Source of the DNA: Calditrichaeota bacterium AABM5.125.24
GTDB lineage: Bacteria; Electryoneota; AABM5-125-24; Hatepunaeales; Hatepunaeaceae
NCBI GenBank assembly: GCA_002127415.1
Contig: MWJR01000205.1
Span: 1 to 13,002, forward strand
DNA length: 13,002 nucleotides
Direction: 5' to 3'
Shown: one piece after another, positions 1-5,625 of the stretch
Layout of the letters: the number at the start of each line of letters is the position of its first letter
Numbering within the stretch: the first letter of the stretch is position 1
Notes under the pieces: model-generated
The model's database searches: none
Told to the model about the DNA's origin: nothing
The model's input: the letters and a program-made list of their open reading frames with translations, nothing else
Position numbers and translations under genes: made by a program

Positions 1-100
1 ACGCCACACCTCCAGTTTTAGCGGGAGTGACATGTGCGAAAAGCATAAAATACAAGTATAAAATGAACCCCTTAATACTTAGGGAGCGAGGGCGTCCACC

Positions 101-622
101 TTGCCGGATTCAACATCTTCGGACAAATTGCAAAGCCCAAAGCCGAAATTAGATGCCGGTGAGTTGCGCAGTATAGCTTTGAGATTGCTTTCGCGACGGC
201 CGCTCACCGCACGGGAGTTGAATGCCCGCCTCCGCCGCCGAGGCGGCAATCCGGGTCATGTGTCCGGTATTGTCAAGGAGCTCGCCCTGAAGGGCTACAT
301 CGATGAGGCGGCCATTGCGGAGGATTGTGTGCGACGAGGGCGTGAGGACAGGTTGGTGGGAAGGTTCCTGTTGCGGTTTGAGCTGATCAGACGGGGCTTG
401 CCGGAGGAGCTCGTGGAGAAGACGCTCGATGAAGGCTACCCGGAGACAGAGGAGTATCCGGTAGCTAAGCGCTTCGCCGAAAACAAGCTGCGGATTATGG
501 GAGAGCTGCCCTCTGATAAGCGTTACAGGCGGATAGCCGGCGCGTTGGGCCGACGCGGATTTACGGCGGAGACTGTAGCTAAGGTAATGCGGGAGATAGG
601 CCTCGAGCCGGAAGTAATATGA
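101..622 (+). CDS. recX: RecX-like regulatory protein
   Basis: RecX proteins bind RecA and limit its filament on single-stranded DNA. The 173-residue product has a basic N-terminal tail of about 18 residues. It then shows the RecX pattern of three-helix repeats: ELRSIALRLLSRRPLTAREL at 21-40, followed by GYIDEAAIAEDCVRRGRED at about 65-83 and RRGLPEELVEKTLDEG at about 97-112. A third repeat carries RRIAGALGRRGFTAETVAKVM. The start is TTG at 101: an in-frame TAG at 80-82 excludes anything further upstream, and GAGG at 88-91 lies nine bases before it. A second in-frame TTG at 128 is possible. The usual upstream partner, recA, would be outside the window. The downstream gap (623-763) is AT-rich with short repeats of the GATGAATGAT type and no clear promoter. 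Family assignment rests on the repeat pattern and size. Confidence 0.85.
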   Translation: MPDSTSSDKLQSPKPKLDAGELRSIALRLLSRRPLTARELNARLRRRGGNPGHVSGIVKELALKGYIDEAAIAEDCVRRGREDRLVGRFLLRFELIRRGLPEELVEKTLDEGYPETEEYPVAKRFAENKLRIMGELPSDKRYRRIAGALGRRGFTAETVAKVMREIGLEPEVI

Positions 623-763
623 TGAATGATGAGGGATGAATGATAAATGTTGATAAATTACTTGTGCTGCATTACGCCCCTTTGGGACGGAATTAGAATG
701 ACAATGGTAATCGAGAATCGACAATTGATTTAATTAAACCTTAATCTTTATGGATAATTCTAT

Positions 764-2158
764 ATGCTTGTTAACCAGCGCACTGTAGCGCGTTCGGGAA
801 GCATCTCCGGCATCGGTCTGCACGCGGGCAATGAATGCAAGCTGACCTTCGTGCCGGCTCCGGTGGGCTACGGGTTCAAGTTTGTCCGCACCGACATCGA
901 CGGGGCGCCGGAGATCCCCGCGCTGATAGACCACGTGGTTGACATCAATCGAGGCACCACGCTCGGTCGGGGCGATGTGATGGTTCACACGGTGGAGCAC
1001 GTCCTGTCGGCGATGGCCGGGCTGCAGCTCGACAACGTCCGGGTTGAGCTGACCGCCGAGGAACCGCCGGTGCTGGACGGCAGCGCTCTGCCATATGTCA
1101 AGCTCCTGCAGAAACTCGGCTTTGAGGACCAGGGGGAGCCGAAGCGGTTCCTCGAGATCGACAAGACCATTATCCATCACGATGAGGAGAAGCAGGTTGA
1201 CCTGGTGATTGTGCCGTCCGATCAGTTCCGGGTCACCTATATGATCGACTATCAGAACCCCGCCCTCGGCACCCAATACACATCGCTTTACGACCTTGAG
1301 AAGGAGTTCGCTCGCGAATTCGCCGCTGCGCGCACCTTCAGCTTCCTCTCCGAGCTTGAAGAGCTGCATAAGGCCGGGCTCATAAGAGGGGGGCGGATCG
1401 AGAGCGCGCTGGTCATCATCGACCGCGAGCTGACCCAGGAGGGGCTTGACGACCTGTGCCGTCGTCTCAAGGTGCCGGGGGATATCAAGGTATCGAAAAG
1501 CGGGATTCTGGGTGAGAAGCTGGTCCGTTTCCCCAACGAGCCGGCGCGGCACAAGGTAGTGGACCTGATAGGCGACCTGGCACTGCTCGGAATGCCCATC
1601 AAGGGGCACGTATTAGCCGCACGCGCCGGTCACGCAGCGCATATTATGCTGGTTAAGAAGCTGCATAAGGAGCTGCAGAAGAAGCGGCTCCAGCAGCGTT
1701 ACCAGGTCGGCACAACCGACAGGTATGTATTTGATGCGGACGCAATACAGCGTATCCTTCCGCACCGATATCCGTTCCTGTTTGTGGACAGGATACTCGA
1801 GCTGGTTCCGGGTGAGTGGGTCACCGGAATCAAGAATGTCTCTGTGGGCGAGCCGTTCTTCGAGGGGCACTTTCCATGCCAGCCGATTATGCCCGGCGTG
1901 CTGGTGGTTGAGGCGATGGGGCAGGTGGGAGGCGTGCTGCTGCTCAACACCGAGGCTAATCCGGATGACAAGCTGGTCTATTTCACCGGCTTCGACAAGG
2001 TCAAGTTCCGCAAGCCGGTCAGACCGGGCGACCAGCTCTTCATCCGGGTCGAGATGTTCTATTACAAGCGCGGCATCTGTAAGATGAAGGGACGCGCCTT
2101 CGTTGGCGACCAGCTCGCCGCCGAGGCCGAGATGCAGGCCGTGGTGGTGGATAGGTGA
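764..2158 (+). CDS. lpxC-fabZ: Bifunctional LpxC-FabZ fusion (UDP-3-O-acyl-GlcNAc deacetylase / 3-hydroxyacyl-ACP dehydratase)
   Basis: One 464-residue protein joins two cytoplasmic enzymes. LpxC catalyses the committed step of lipid A synthesis. FabZ dehydrates 3-hydroxyacyl-ACP in fatty acid elongation and competes for the same acyl pool. LpxC occupies about 1-300: SGIGLH at 15-20, HTVEH at 75-79 with probable catalytic Glu78 and zinc ligand His79, REFAAARTFSF at 184-194, the second zinc site HKVVD (His263, Asp267), and GHAAH from 289 with the conserved His290. A basic linker (about 298-320) leads to FabZ: LPHRYPFLFVDRI at 332-344, EGHFP with catalytic His369, and PIMPGVLVVEAMGQ with Glu383. 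Every expected catalytic residue is present in both halves. The ATG at 764 matches the usual MLVNQRT opening; the ribosome binding site is weak (GGA at 752-754). Such fusions are known in Bacteroidetes and relatives. Confidence 0.96.
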   Translation: MLVNQRTVARSGSISGIGLHAGNECKLTFVPAPVGYGFKFVRTDIDGAPEIPALIDHVVDINRGTTLGRGDVMVHTVEHVLSAMAGLQLDNVRVELTAEEPPVLDGSALPYVKLLQKLGFEDQGEPKRFLEIDKTIIHHDEEKQVDLVIVPSDQFRVTYMIDYQNPALGTQYTSLYDLEKEFAREFAAARTFSFLSELEELHKAGLIRGGRIESALVIIDRELTQEGLDDLCRRLKVPGDIKVSKSGILGEKLVRFPNEPARHKVVDLIGDLALLGMPIKGHVLAARAGHAAHIMLVKKLHKELQKKRLQQRYQVGTTDRYVFDADAIQRILPHRYPFLFVDRILELVPGEWVTGIKNVSVGEPFFEGHFPCQPIMPGVLVVEAMGQVGGVLLLNTEANPDDKLVYFTGFDKVKFRKPVRPGDQLFIRVEMFYYKRGICKMKGRAFVGDQLAAEAEMQAVVVDR

Positions 2159-2171
2159 AAGTATATAAAAA

Positions 2172-2225
2172 GGTAGGGGCGCGATTCATCGCGCCCGTTC
2201 GGGCGTCATAAATGTCGCCCCTACC
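2172..2225. repeat. Palindromic repeat with two alternative folds
   Basis: Outer arms GGTAGGGGCG (2172-2181) and CGCCCCTACC (2216-2225) are perfect reverse complements. Inside, GGGCGCGA (2177-2184) pairs with TCGCGCCC (2189-2196) across a TTCA loop, and CGCCCG (2192-2197) can instead pair with CGGGCG (2200-2205). The full outer stem and the first inner hairpin share bases, so at least two exclusive folds exist. It is flanked by A-runs, but no T-run follows on the + strand, so it is not a classical terminator for lpxC-fabZ. I read it as a dispersed intergenic repeat. Confidence 0.75.
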
Positions 2226-2238
2226 AAAAAAAGAAACA

Positions 2239-2252
2239 CGGATTGCAATCCG
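2239..2252. repeat. 14-bp perfect palindrome upstream of bioY
   Basis: CGGATTGCAATCCG is self-complementary and lies 29 bases before the bioY start. It does not resemble the BirA or BioR biotin operators. It resembles the core of the hairpin at 9936-9957 (CGGATA..TATCCG), so a repeat origin is more likely than a dedicated operator. Confidence 0.6.
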
Positions 2253-2281
2253 GATTTCATTTAATAAAGCAGGAACACACA

Positions 2282-2890
2282 ATGATCTATGCAACTTATG
2301 CGGATGTAATCCGTCCTTCGGTCAAGCGTCAGGCCCTGTTGTCCGACATTATCCTGGTGCTGGGTGGTTCGATTTTGGTGGCGCTTTGTGCGCAGCTGGC
2401 TGTCAAAGTGCCGTTCAGCCCGGTGCCGATGACAGGTCAGACGTTTGGAGTGTTGATGGTGGGAGCGCTTCTTGGAAGCCGACGCGGCATATTATCGTTG
2501 GGAGTATATCTGGTTGAAGGGACGACCGGTCTGCCGGTGTTTGCCGGAGGAGGGTTTGGGTTAGCTCAACTTCTTGGACCGACTGGTGGTTACCTGACTG
2601 GATTTGTAGCTGCAGCGTTCATAACGGGCTGGCTGGCGGAGCGTGGCTGGGACCGCCACTTCTGGAGCGCCTGGCTGGCGATGTTGATAGGGATTGTGTT
2701 TATATATGCCTCTGGCCTTCTATGGCTGTCTTTCTATGTGGGTTGGAAGAATGTGCTTACTATGGGCTTCTATCCATTCCTCCCCGGGGCATTCCTGAAG
2801 ATAACTTTAGCTGCATTTCTGTTGCCGGCTGGCTGGAAGCTTATCGGAACTAATCCGAAAGTTAAAAGCTCCAGACCACCTGAGATGTGA
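2282..2890 (+). CDS. bioY: BioY biotin transporter, S component
   Basis: BioY is the membrane protein that binds biotin and works alone or with an ECF energy-coupling module. The chosen ATG gives 202 residues, normal for the family. It has AGGA at 2271-2274 seven bases upstream, which argues against the longer reading from 2243. Family motifs are clear: VPFSPVPMTGQTFGVL at 43-58, GALLGSRRG at 61-69, YLVEGTTGLPVFAGG at 76-90 and LLGPTGGYLTGF at 97-108. About six hydrophobic segments are visible. The late motif reads YPFLPGAFLK at 164-173. Most BioY proteins have Asp where this has Ala170; Lys173 is kept. No ECF ATPase or EcfT gene is nearby, so it either shares a distant module or acts alone. 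It stands apart from lpxC-fabZ, with repeats between, and from the IS remnant downstream. Confidence 0.93.
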   Translation: MIYATYADVIRPSVKRQALLSDIILVLGGSILVALCAQLAVKVPFSPVPMTGQTFGVLMVGALLGSRRGILSLGVYLVEGTTGLPVFAGGGFGLAQLLGPTGGYLTGFVAAAFITGWLAERGWDRHFWSAWLAMLIGIVFIYASGLLWLSFYVGWKNVLTMGFYPFLPGAFLKITLAAFLLPAGWKLIGTNPKVKSSRPPEM

Positions 2891-2922
2891 ATTAATCATA
2901 GAAATTCTACCTTCTCTATGGT

Positions 2923-3193
2923 GGTTCTTCGCTGAATCGTGTGGGTAATGGTTGTTAATTGAAATTTGATTATCATAGTGGTATCCGTTCAACCAACAGG
3001 AGGATACCACAATGCCGTCACCAATCGACGAACTGTTTTCACGCGCCCTGGGGCTTGAAGAGCCCTGGCAGGTTATAGAAATTGATTTCTCCGAAGCTGA
3101 CCAAGAGATCAATATATACCTTGATTTTCCCCATAACAGCCGGTTCAAATGTCCCAAGTGCGGCAGGGAGGACGTTCCAGCTTATGACACCAA
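2923..3193 (+). mobile_element. Left-end remnant of an ISL3-family insertion sequence
   Basis: A transposase leader and the first part of an ISL3-type transposase are present; everything after about 3193 is gone. The sequence starting GGTTCTTCGCTGAATCG at 2923 is a plausible left terminal inverted repeat, but I find no matching right end in the window, so this boundary is inferred. Similarity to ISL3 coding sequence stops abruptly after the codons for YDTK. No target-site duplication can be recognised. The remnant sits between bioY and tldE and is inactive. Confidence 0.6.
2978..3010 (+). promoter_or_regulatory. Hairpin covering the transposase ribosome binding site
   Basis: GTGGTATCC (2978-2986) is a perfect reverse complement of GGATACCAC (3002-3010), giving a 9-bp stem with a 15-base loop. 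The strong Shine-Dalgarno AGGAGG (2998-3003) is half in the loop and half in the stem, just before the ATG at 3012. Several insertion sequences use such stems to block translation of their transposase from read-through transcripts. That role is inferred here. Confidence 0.6.
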
Positions 3194-3224
3194 GGGAAAT
3201 GAAGGGAAATTCTCAGTTGCCTGA
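3012..3224 (+). pseudogene. Truncated ISL3-family transposase (N-terminal zinc-finger part)
   Basis: The 70-residue product starts MPSPIDELFSRALGL and has FKCPKCGRE at 45-53, with Cys47 and Cys50 as the first half of the zinc finger found at the N terminus of ISL3 transposases. YDTK at 58-61 normally continues into an Arg/Trp-rich stretch, the second Cys pair, a helix-turn-helix and the DDE catalytic domain. Here the reading frame turns into nine unrelated residues and a stop. Intact family members are roughly 400 residues or more, so most of the protein is lost. Start and ribosome binding site are intact, so a short peptide could in principle still be made. No function is expected. Confidence 0.8.
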
Positions 3225-3245
3225 ACGCGGTTTTATTTGTATAAT
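3217..3245 (+). promoter_or_regulatory. Sigma-70-type promoter upstream of tldE
   Basis: TTGCCT (3217-3222, four of six matches to TTGACA) is followed after exactly 17 bases by TATAAT (3240-3245, perfect). Transcription would start near 3252, leaving a leader of about 47 bases before the tldE ATG at 3299. The -35 box overlaps the last codons of the truncated transposase frame, at the edge of the IS remnant. This is the best promoter match I saw in the window. Confidence 0.7.
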
Positions 3246-3298
3246 GCTAAGTTATTTAACCAAATATTATCCAGTATTCAGTCAACCTGGAGCGGGCT

Positions 3299-4642
3299 AT
3301 GTTTGAAGAGAGCTATCTCAAGGGATTAGCCGATAAGGCACTGTCTTTCACAAGTGGGTTTCAGGCCGAGGTTACGGTCTCGGCTTCCAACAAGGCGCTG
3401 ACCCGGTTCGGAGAGAGCGTCATCACCCAGAATGTATCATCGCGCGGGGTTGGACTTAGCGTCCGATTGCTGAAGGATGGCAGGATGGGTAAGGCCTCAA
3501 CCGGGAACATCTCCGACGACGGCATCCGTCGCTGTGTCGAGACAGCACGATCCGCGCTGGGGGTTTCCGAAAAGAATCCTGAGCTGTTGCCGGTCTGTGG
3601 CCCCCAGCGGTATCAGCCCATCGAAAGATACCACCAGACAACCGTCGAAACATCTCCCGAGGCACGGGCGGATGGTGTTCGCAAGGCGGTGGAGACGTTC
3701 GAACAGGAGGGGCTCGAAGGGGCGGGTATCTTTTCGAACGGCGGTTCCGGGCTTGGCATCGCCACATCTGAAGGGCTGTGGGCCTCTCACCGCTCCACCA
3801 ACGCGGTATTCTCGATATCAGCGATGAGCCCCGACTCATCCGGCTGGGCTGAGGAGACTGCCCCTGATGTCAACGAGATATCGATTGACGAGATAGCGGG
3901 AATTGCCGCCCGGAAGGCGCTGGACGGTCGCGGTCCGGATACCATCGAGCCGGGTGCCTGGACGGTTGTGTTTGAACCGGCGGCGGTGGCGGATATCCTG
4001 CTGTTTCTGGGCTGGGAGGCCCTGAACGGCCTGGCGCTGGTCGAGGGGCGGAGCTGCCTCTCAGACAAGGTCGGACAGAAGCTGCTCGGTGATAATATCA
4101 CCATAATGGACGACGCCTACCATCCGCTGACCGCGGGGCAGCCGTTCGATTATGAAGGGATGCCGAGGCAGCGGGTAATGTTGATCGAGAACGGGGTCTT
4201 CCGGAGCGCGGTGCACGACCGCAGCACCGCCCAGCGTGCGGGGCTCGCATCCACCGGCCACGCCCTGCCGCAGCCCAACTCCAACGGCCCGGTTCCCCTG
4301 AACCTCGTTCTTTCCCCCGGCGACTCGTCGCTGGAGGGGATGATCGGCTCCACCGGGAAGGGGCTGCTCGTCACCCGGCTGCACTACAGCAACATCCTCG
4401 ACCCGATGAAGATGACCCTCACCGGAATGACACGCGACGGGCTGTTTATGATCGAAGACGGCAGGGTCACCGGAGGGGTCAAGAATATGCGCTTCACAGA
4501 ATCGGTGCTGCACCTGCTATCCAACGTGGAAGCGCTGTCGAAGCAACTCTACAAGACCGGAACCTTCTGGGGGGGCGGAGGAACCGTAGCCCCGGCGATC
4601 AAGGTCAACGATTTTCATTTTACCAGCAAGACGGAGAATTGA
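3299..4642 (+). CDS. tldE: TldE/PmbA family subunit of the TldD-TldE metalloprotease
   Basis: TldE (PmbA) pairs with TldD to form a heteromeric protease. In E. coli the pair matures microcin B17 and degrades the CcdA antitoxin. The TldE subunit itself lacks the HExxxH zinc motif, and none is present here. The 447 residues match the usual length of about 450. Recognisable parts are the N-terminal segment ALTRFGESVITQNVSSRGVG (33-52), the central GAWTVVFEPAAVADIL region, and the C-terminal SNILDPMKMTLTGMTRDGLF and KNMRFTESVL segments typical of the TldD/PmbA fold. GGAG at 3289-3292 lies six bases before the ATG. The promoter at 3217-3245 fits it well. Its partner gene, tldD, lies 2.4 kb downstream rather than adjacent, because repeats and a two-gene accessory unit lie between them. 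Confidence 0.93.
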   Translation: MFEESYLKGLADKALSFTSGFQAEVTVSASNKALTRFGESVITQNVSSRGVGLSVRLLKDGRMGKASTGNISDDGIRRCVETARSALGVSEKNPELLPVCGPQRYQPIERYHQTTVETSPEARADGVRKAVETFEQEGLEGAGIFSNGGSGLGIATSEGLWASHRSTNAVFSISAMSPDSSGWAEETAPDVNEISIDEIAGIAARKALDGRGPDTIEPGAWTVVFEPAAVADILLFLGWEALNGLALVEGRSCLSDKVGQKLLGDNITIMDDAYHPLTAGQPFDYEGMPRQRVMLIENGVFRSAVHDRSTAQRAGLASTGHALPQPNSNGPVPLNLVLSPGDSSLEGMIGSTGKGLLVTRLHYSNILDPMKMTLTGMTRDGLFMIEDGRVTGGVKNMRFTESVLHLLSNVEALSKQLYKTGTFWGGGGTVAPAIKVNDFHFTSKTEN

Positions 4643-4647
4643 CCACA

Positions 4648-4710
4648 GGGAGGACAGGTCTCCGCACCTGTCCGCATTTGCGTGGTGTCACGCGCCCCCA
4701 CGTGACACAT
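4648..4710. repeat. 63-base double-hairpin repeat, copy 1
   Basis: The first hairpin is GGACAGGT (4652-4659) paired with ACCTGTCC (4666-4673) around a CTCCGC loop. The second is GTGTCACGCG and CACGTGACAC around CCCC, with one C/A mismatch in the stem. It begins six bases after the tldE stop codon. A second copy at 5002-5064 differs at only two bases. Confidence 0.85.
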
Positions 4711-4751
4711 GAAAAACGCGCAGGGGCCGGCTTGCCGTGCGCCGATCAATT

Positions 4752-4773
4752 GGGCAGGCGGGGACGCCTGCCC
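4752..4773. repeat. Small hairpin repeat, GGGCAGGCG type
   Basis: GGGCAGGCG (4752-4760) and CGCCTGCCC (4765-4773) form a perfect 9-bp stem around GGGA, followed by CACC. A near-identical unit lies at 6797-6817, on the other side of the two-gene accessory unit. Confidence 0.8.
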
Positions 4774-4774
4774 C

Positions 4775-4834
4775 ACCGGGGAGGTTAGGTCTTTGCACAG
4801 TCAGTCAATCATCAAATGGCCAAACCTCACCGGT
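4775..4834. repeat. Inverted repeat with 36-base loop
   Basis: ACCGGGGAGGTT (4775-4786) matches the reverse complement of AACCTCACCGGT (4823-4834) at 11 of 12 bases. The enclosed 36 bases show no coding signal. It could be a tiny non-autonomous element or a chance pairing. Confidence 0.4.
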
Positions 4835-4903
4835 CATTTATATCTCTGTGGGGATGTCAGCAAAAGGATGTTAATGACGGGTGATGATTTAAGTGATCCA
4901 GTA

Positions 4904-4925
4904 GGGCGGGCGTCCCCGCCTGCCC
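4904..4925. repeat. Small hairpin repeat, inverted GGGCAGGCG type
   Basis: GGGCGGGCG (4904-4912) faces CGCCTGCCC (4917-4925) around TCCC. Read on the minus strand it is the 4752-4773 unit with one change, which leaves a G-T (G-U in RNA) wobble in the stem. It is followed by more G+C-rich inverted sequence to about 4932. Confidence 0.7.
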
Positions 4926-5001
4926 GCCCGAAGGGCGAAGCGAGACGTCAACGCCTCGCCATGTTACGCGTCGCTTGAAACCCGGCGGGAACTGAACCAT
5001 T

Positions 5002-5064
5002 GGGAGGACAGGTCTCCGCACCTGTCCGCATTTGCGTGGTGTCACGTGCCCTCACGTGACACAT
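5002..5064. repeat. 63-base double-hairpin repeat, copy 2
   Basis: This matches copy 1 (4648-4710) at 61 of 63 bases. Here the second hairpin is perfect: GTGTCACGTG pairs with CACGTGACAC around CCCT. One of the two differences replaces the mismatched base of copy 1 and so completes the stem; the other lies in the loop. Confidence 0.85.
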
Positions 5065-5078
5065 AAGAACCAATGCCC

Positions 5079-5104
5079 GGCGTCAGTCGCCCCCGACTGA
5101 CGCC
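5079..5104. repeat. Perfect 11-bp hairpin
   Basis: GGCGTCAGTCG (5079-5089) pairs fully with CGACTGACGCC (5094-5104) around CCCC. No T-run follows, so it is not a standard terminator. It belongs to the cluster of small intergenic hairpins. Confidence 0.75.
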
Positions 5105-5120
5105 ACAGCCTTGAATGGCT

Positions 5121-5140
5121 GGCAGACGAGGGCGTCTGCC
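5121..5140. repeat. Small hairpin repeat, GGCAGACG type
   Basis: GGCAGACG (5121-5128) pairs with CGTCTGCC (5133-5140) around AGGG. Compared with the 4752 unit, one stem pair has changed from G-C to A-T on both sides, keeping the stem intact. Confidence 0.75.
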
Positions 5141-5235
5141 CGACCAATGGGCAAAGGAGGCTGTTGGCACCTCCTCAGCTTGTGTTTCGATTAAAAATTG
5201 GCGCGAAAGAAATTCTACTAATTAGAGGAAGATCT

Positions 5236-5625
5236 ATGACCAATTTGTGCATCCATCAAAAGAATTTATCCAAAATTCTCGAGAATGGTTTCTGGAGAAG
5301 AAAAGATGTACCGCAAAACGAATGGAAATACATATCAAAATTTGCGACTAAAGAGAAAACATTTGGGATTCTTATCAGTGGTAGTTTTGAAGAACCTCGT
5401 AGGGCACATAACAAGGAAGGCATTATAGCGGGATTTGACTGGATTAGAGTTGAAGAAAATCCTCGACAAGGTGAACCTGAACTCAATGTGGATCATTTCG
5501 TAGTAGGACAACCGGATAATGATGGTTATTGCCCTATCTACGGCCCTTATCGTACAGATGCTCATTTACCACATTGGTGCACTCTGGAAGAAATCCCGCG
5601 TATAAAGTTAGGTGGTGACATTTGA
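5236..5625 (+). CDS. Hypothetical protein, first gene of an AT-rich two-gene unit
   Basis: I do not recognise this 129-residue protein. The ATG at 5236 is preferred over the longer reading from 5164, because AGAGGA at 5224-5229 lies six bases upstream and the extra residues of the longer form come from spacer sequence. No signal peptide or membrane segment is visible, so it is probably cytoplasmic. It is rich in aromatic residues: FW at 19-20, EWKYISKF at 29-36, FDW at 67-69. It ends with a Cys/His-rich stretch, YCPIYGPY (98-105) then HLPHWC (110-115), with Cys99, His110, His113 and Cys115 as possible metal ligands. Its stop overlaps the start of the next gene by four bases, so the two are almost certainly co-translated and may work together. 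The gene is AT-rich compared with its flanks, as expected for recently acquired DNA. Confidence 0.75.
   Translation: MTNLCIHQKNLSKILENGFWRRKDVPQNEWKYISKFATKEKTFGILISGSFEEPRRAHNKEGIIAGFDWIRVEENPRQGEPELNVDHFVVGQPDNDGYCPIYGPYRTDAHLPHWCTLEEIPRIKLGGDI

Larger units (their letters stand above)
4643..5235. other. Gene-free spacer packed with hairpin repeats
   Basis: This 593-base gap has no convincing gene. The open frame at 4709-4978 is built from repeat sequence, has no ribosome binding site and resembles nothing. The gap holds two copies of a 63-base repeat and at least four other hairpins, listed separately. The last 70 bases turn AT-rich and form the leader of the next gene. I see no promoter there that I would defend. 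Confidence 0.7.

Noticed and set aside
1..100. Tail of recA or another gene upstream of recX
   Set aside because: An in-frame stop at 19-21 leaves only six codons, too few to identify anything, and the rest shows no coding signal or firm promoter.
734..1609. Long minus-strand frame opposite lpxC
   Set aside because: It mirrors the codons of a fully conserved enzyme and has no family features; similar long antisense frames over tldE, tldD, the TAXI gene and the permease are rejected for the same reason.
2239..2252. Biotin-responsive operator (BirA or BioR) before bioY
   Set aside because: The palindrome does not match either operator and resembles another repeat in the window (9936-9957).
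4709..4978. 89-codon open frame downstream of tldE
   Set aside because: It is translated repeat sequence with hairpins throughout, no ribosome binding site and no protein-like composition.
4643..5163. CRISPR array or small RNA gene cluster
   Set aside because: The hairpins differ from one another and are unevenly spaced with no repeat-spacer rhythm, and no cas gene is nearby.
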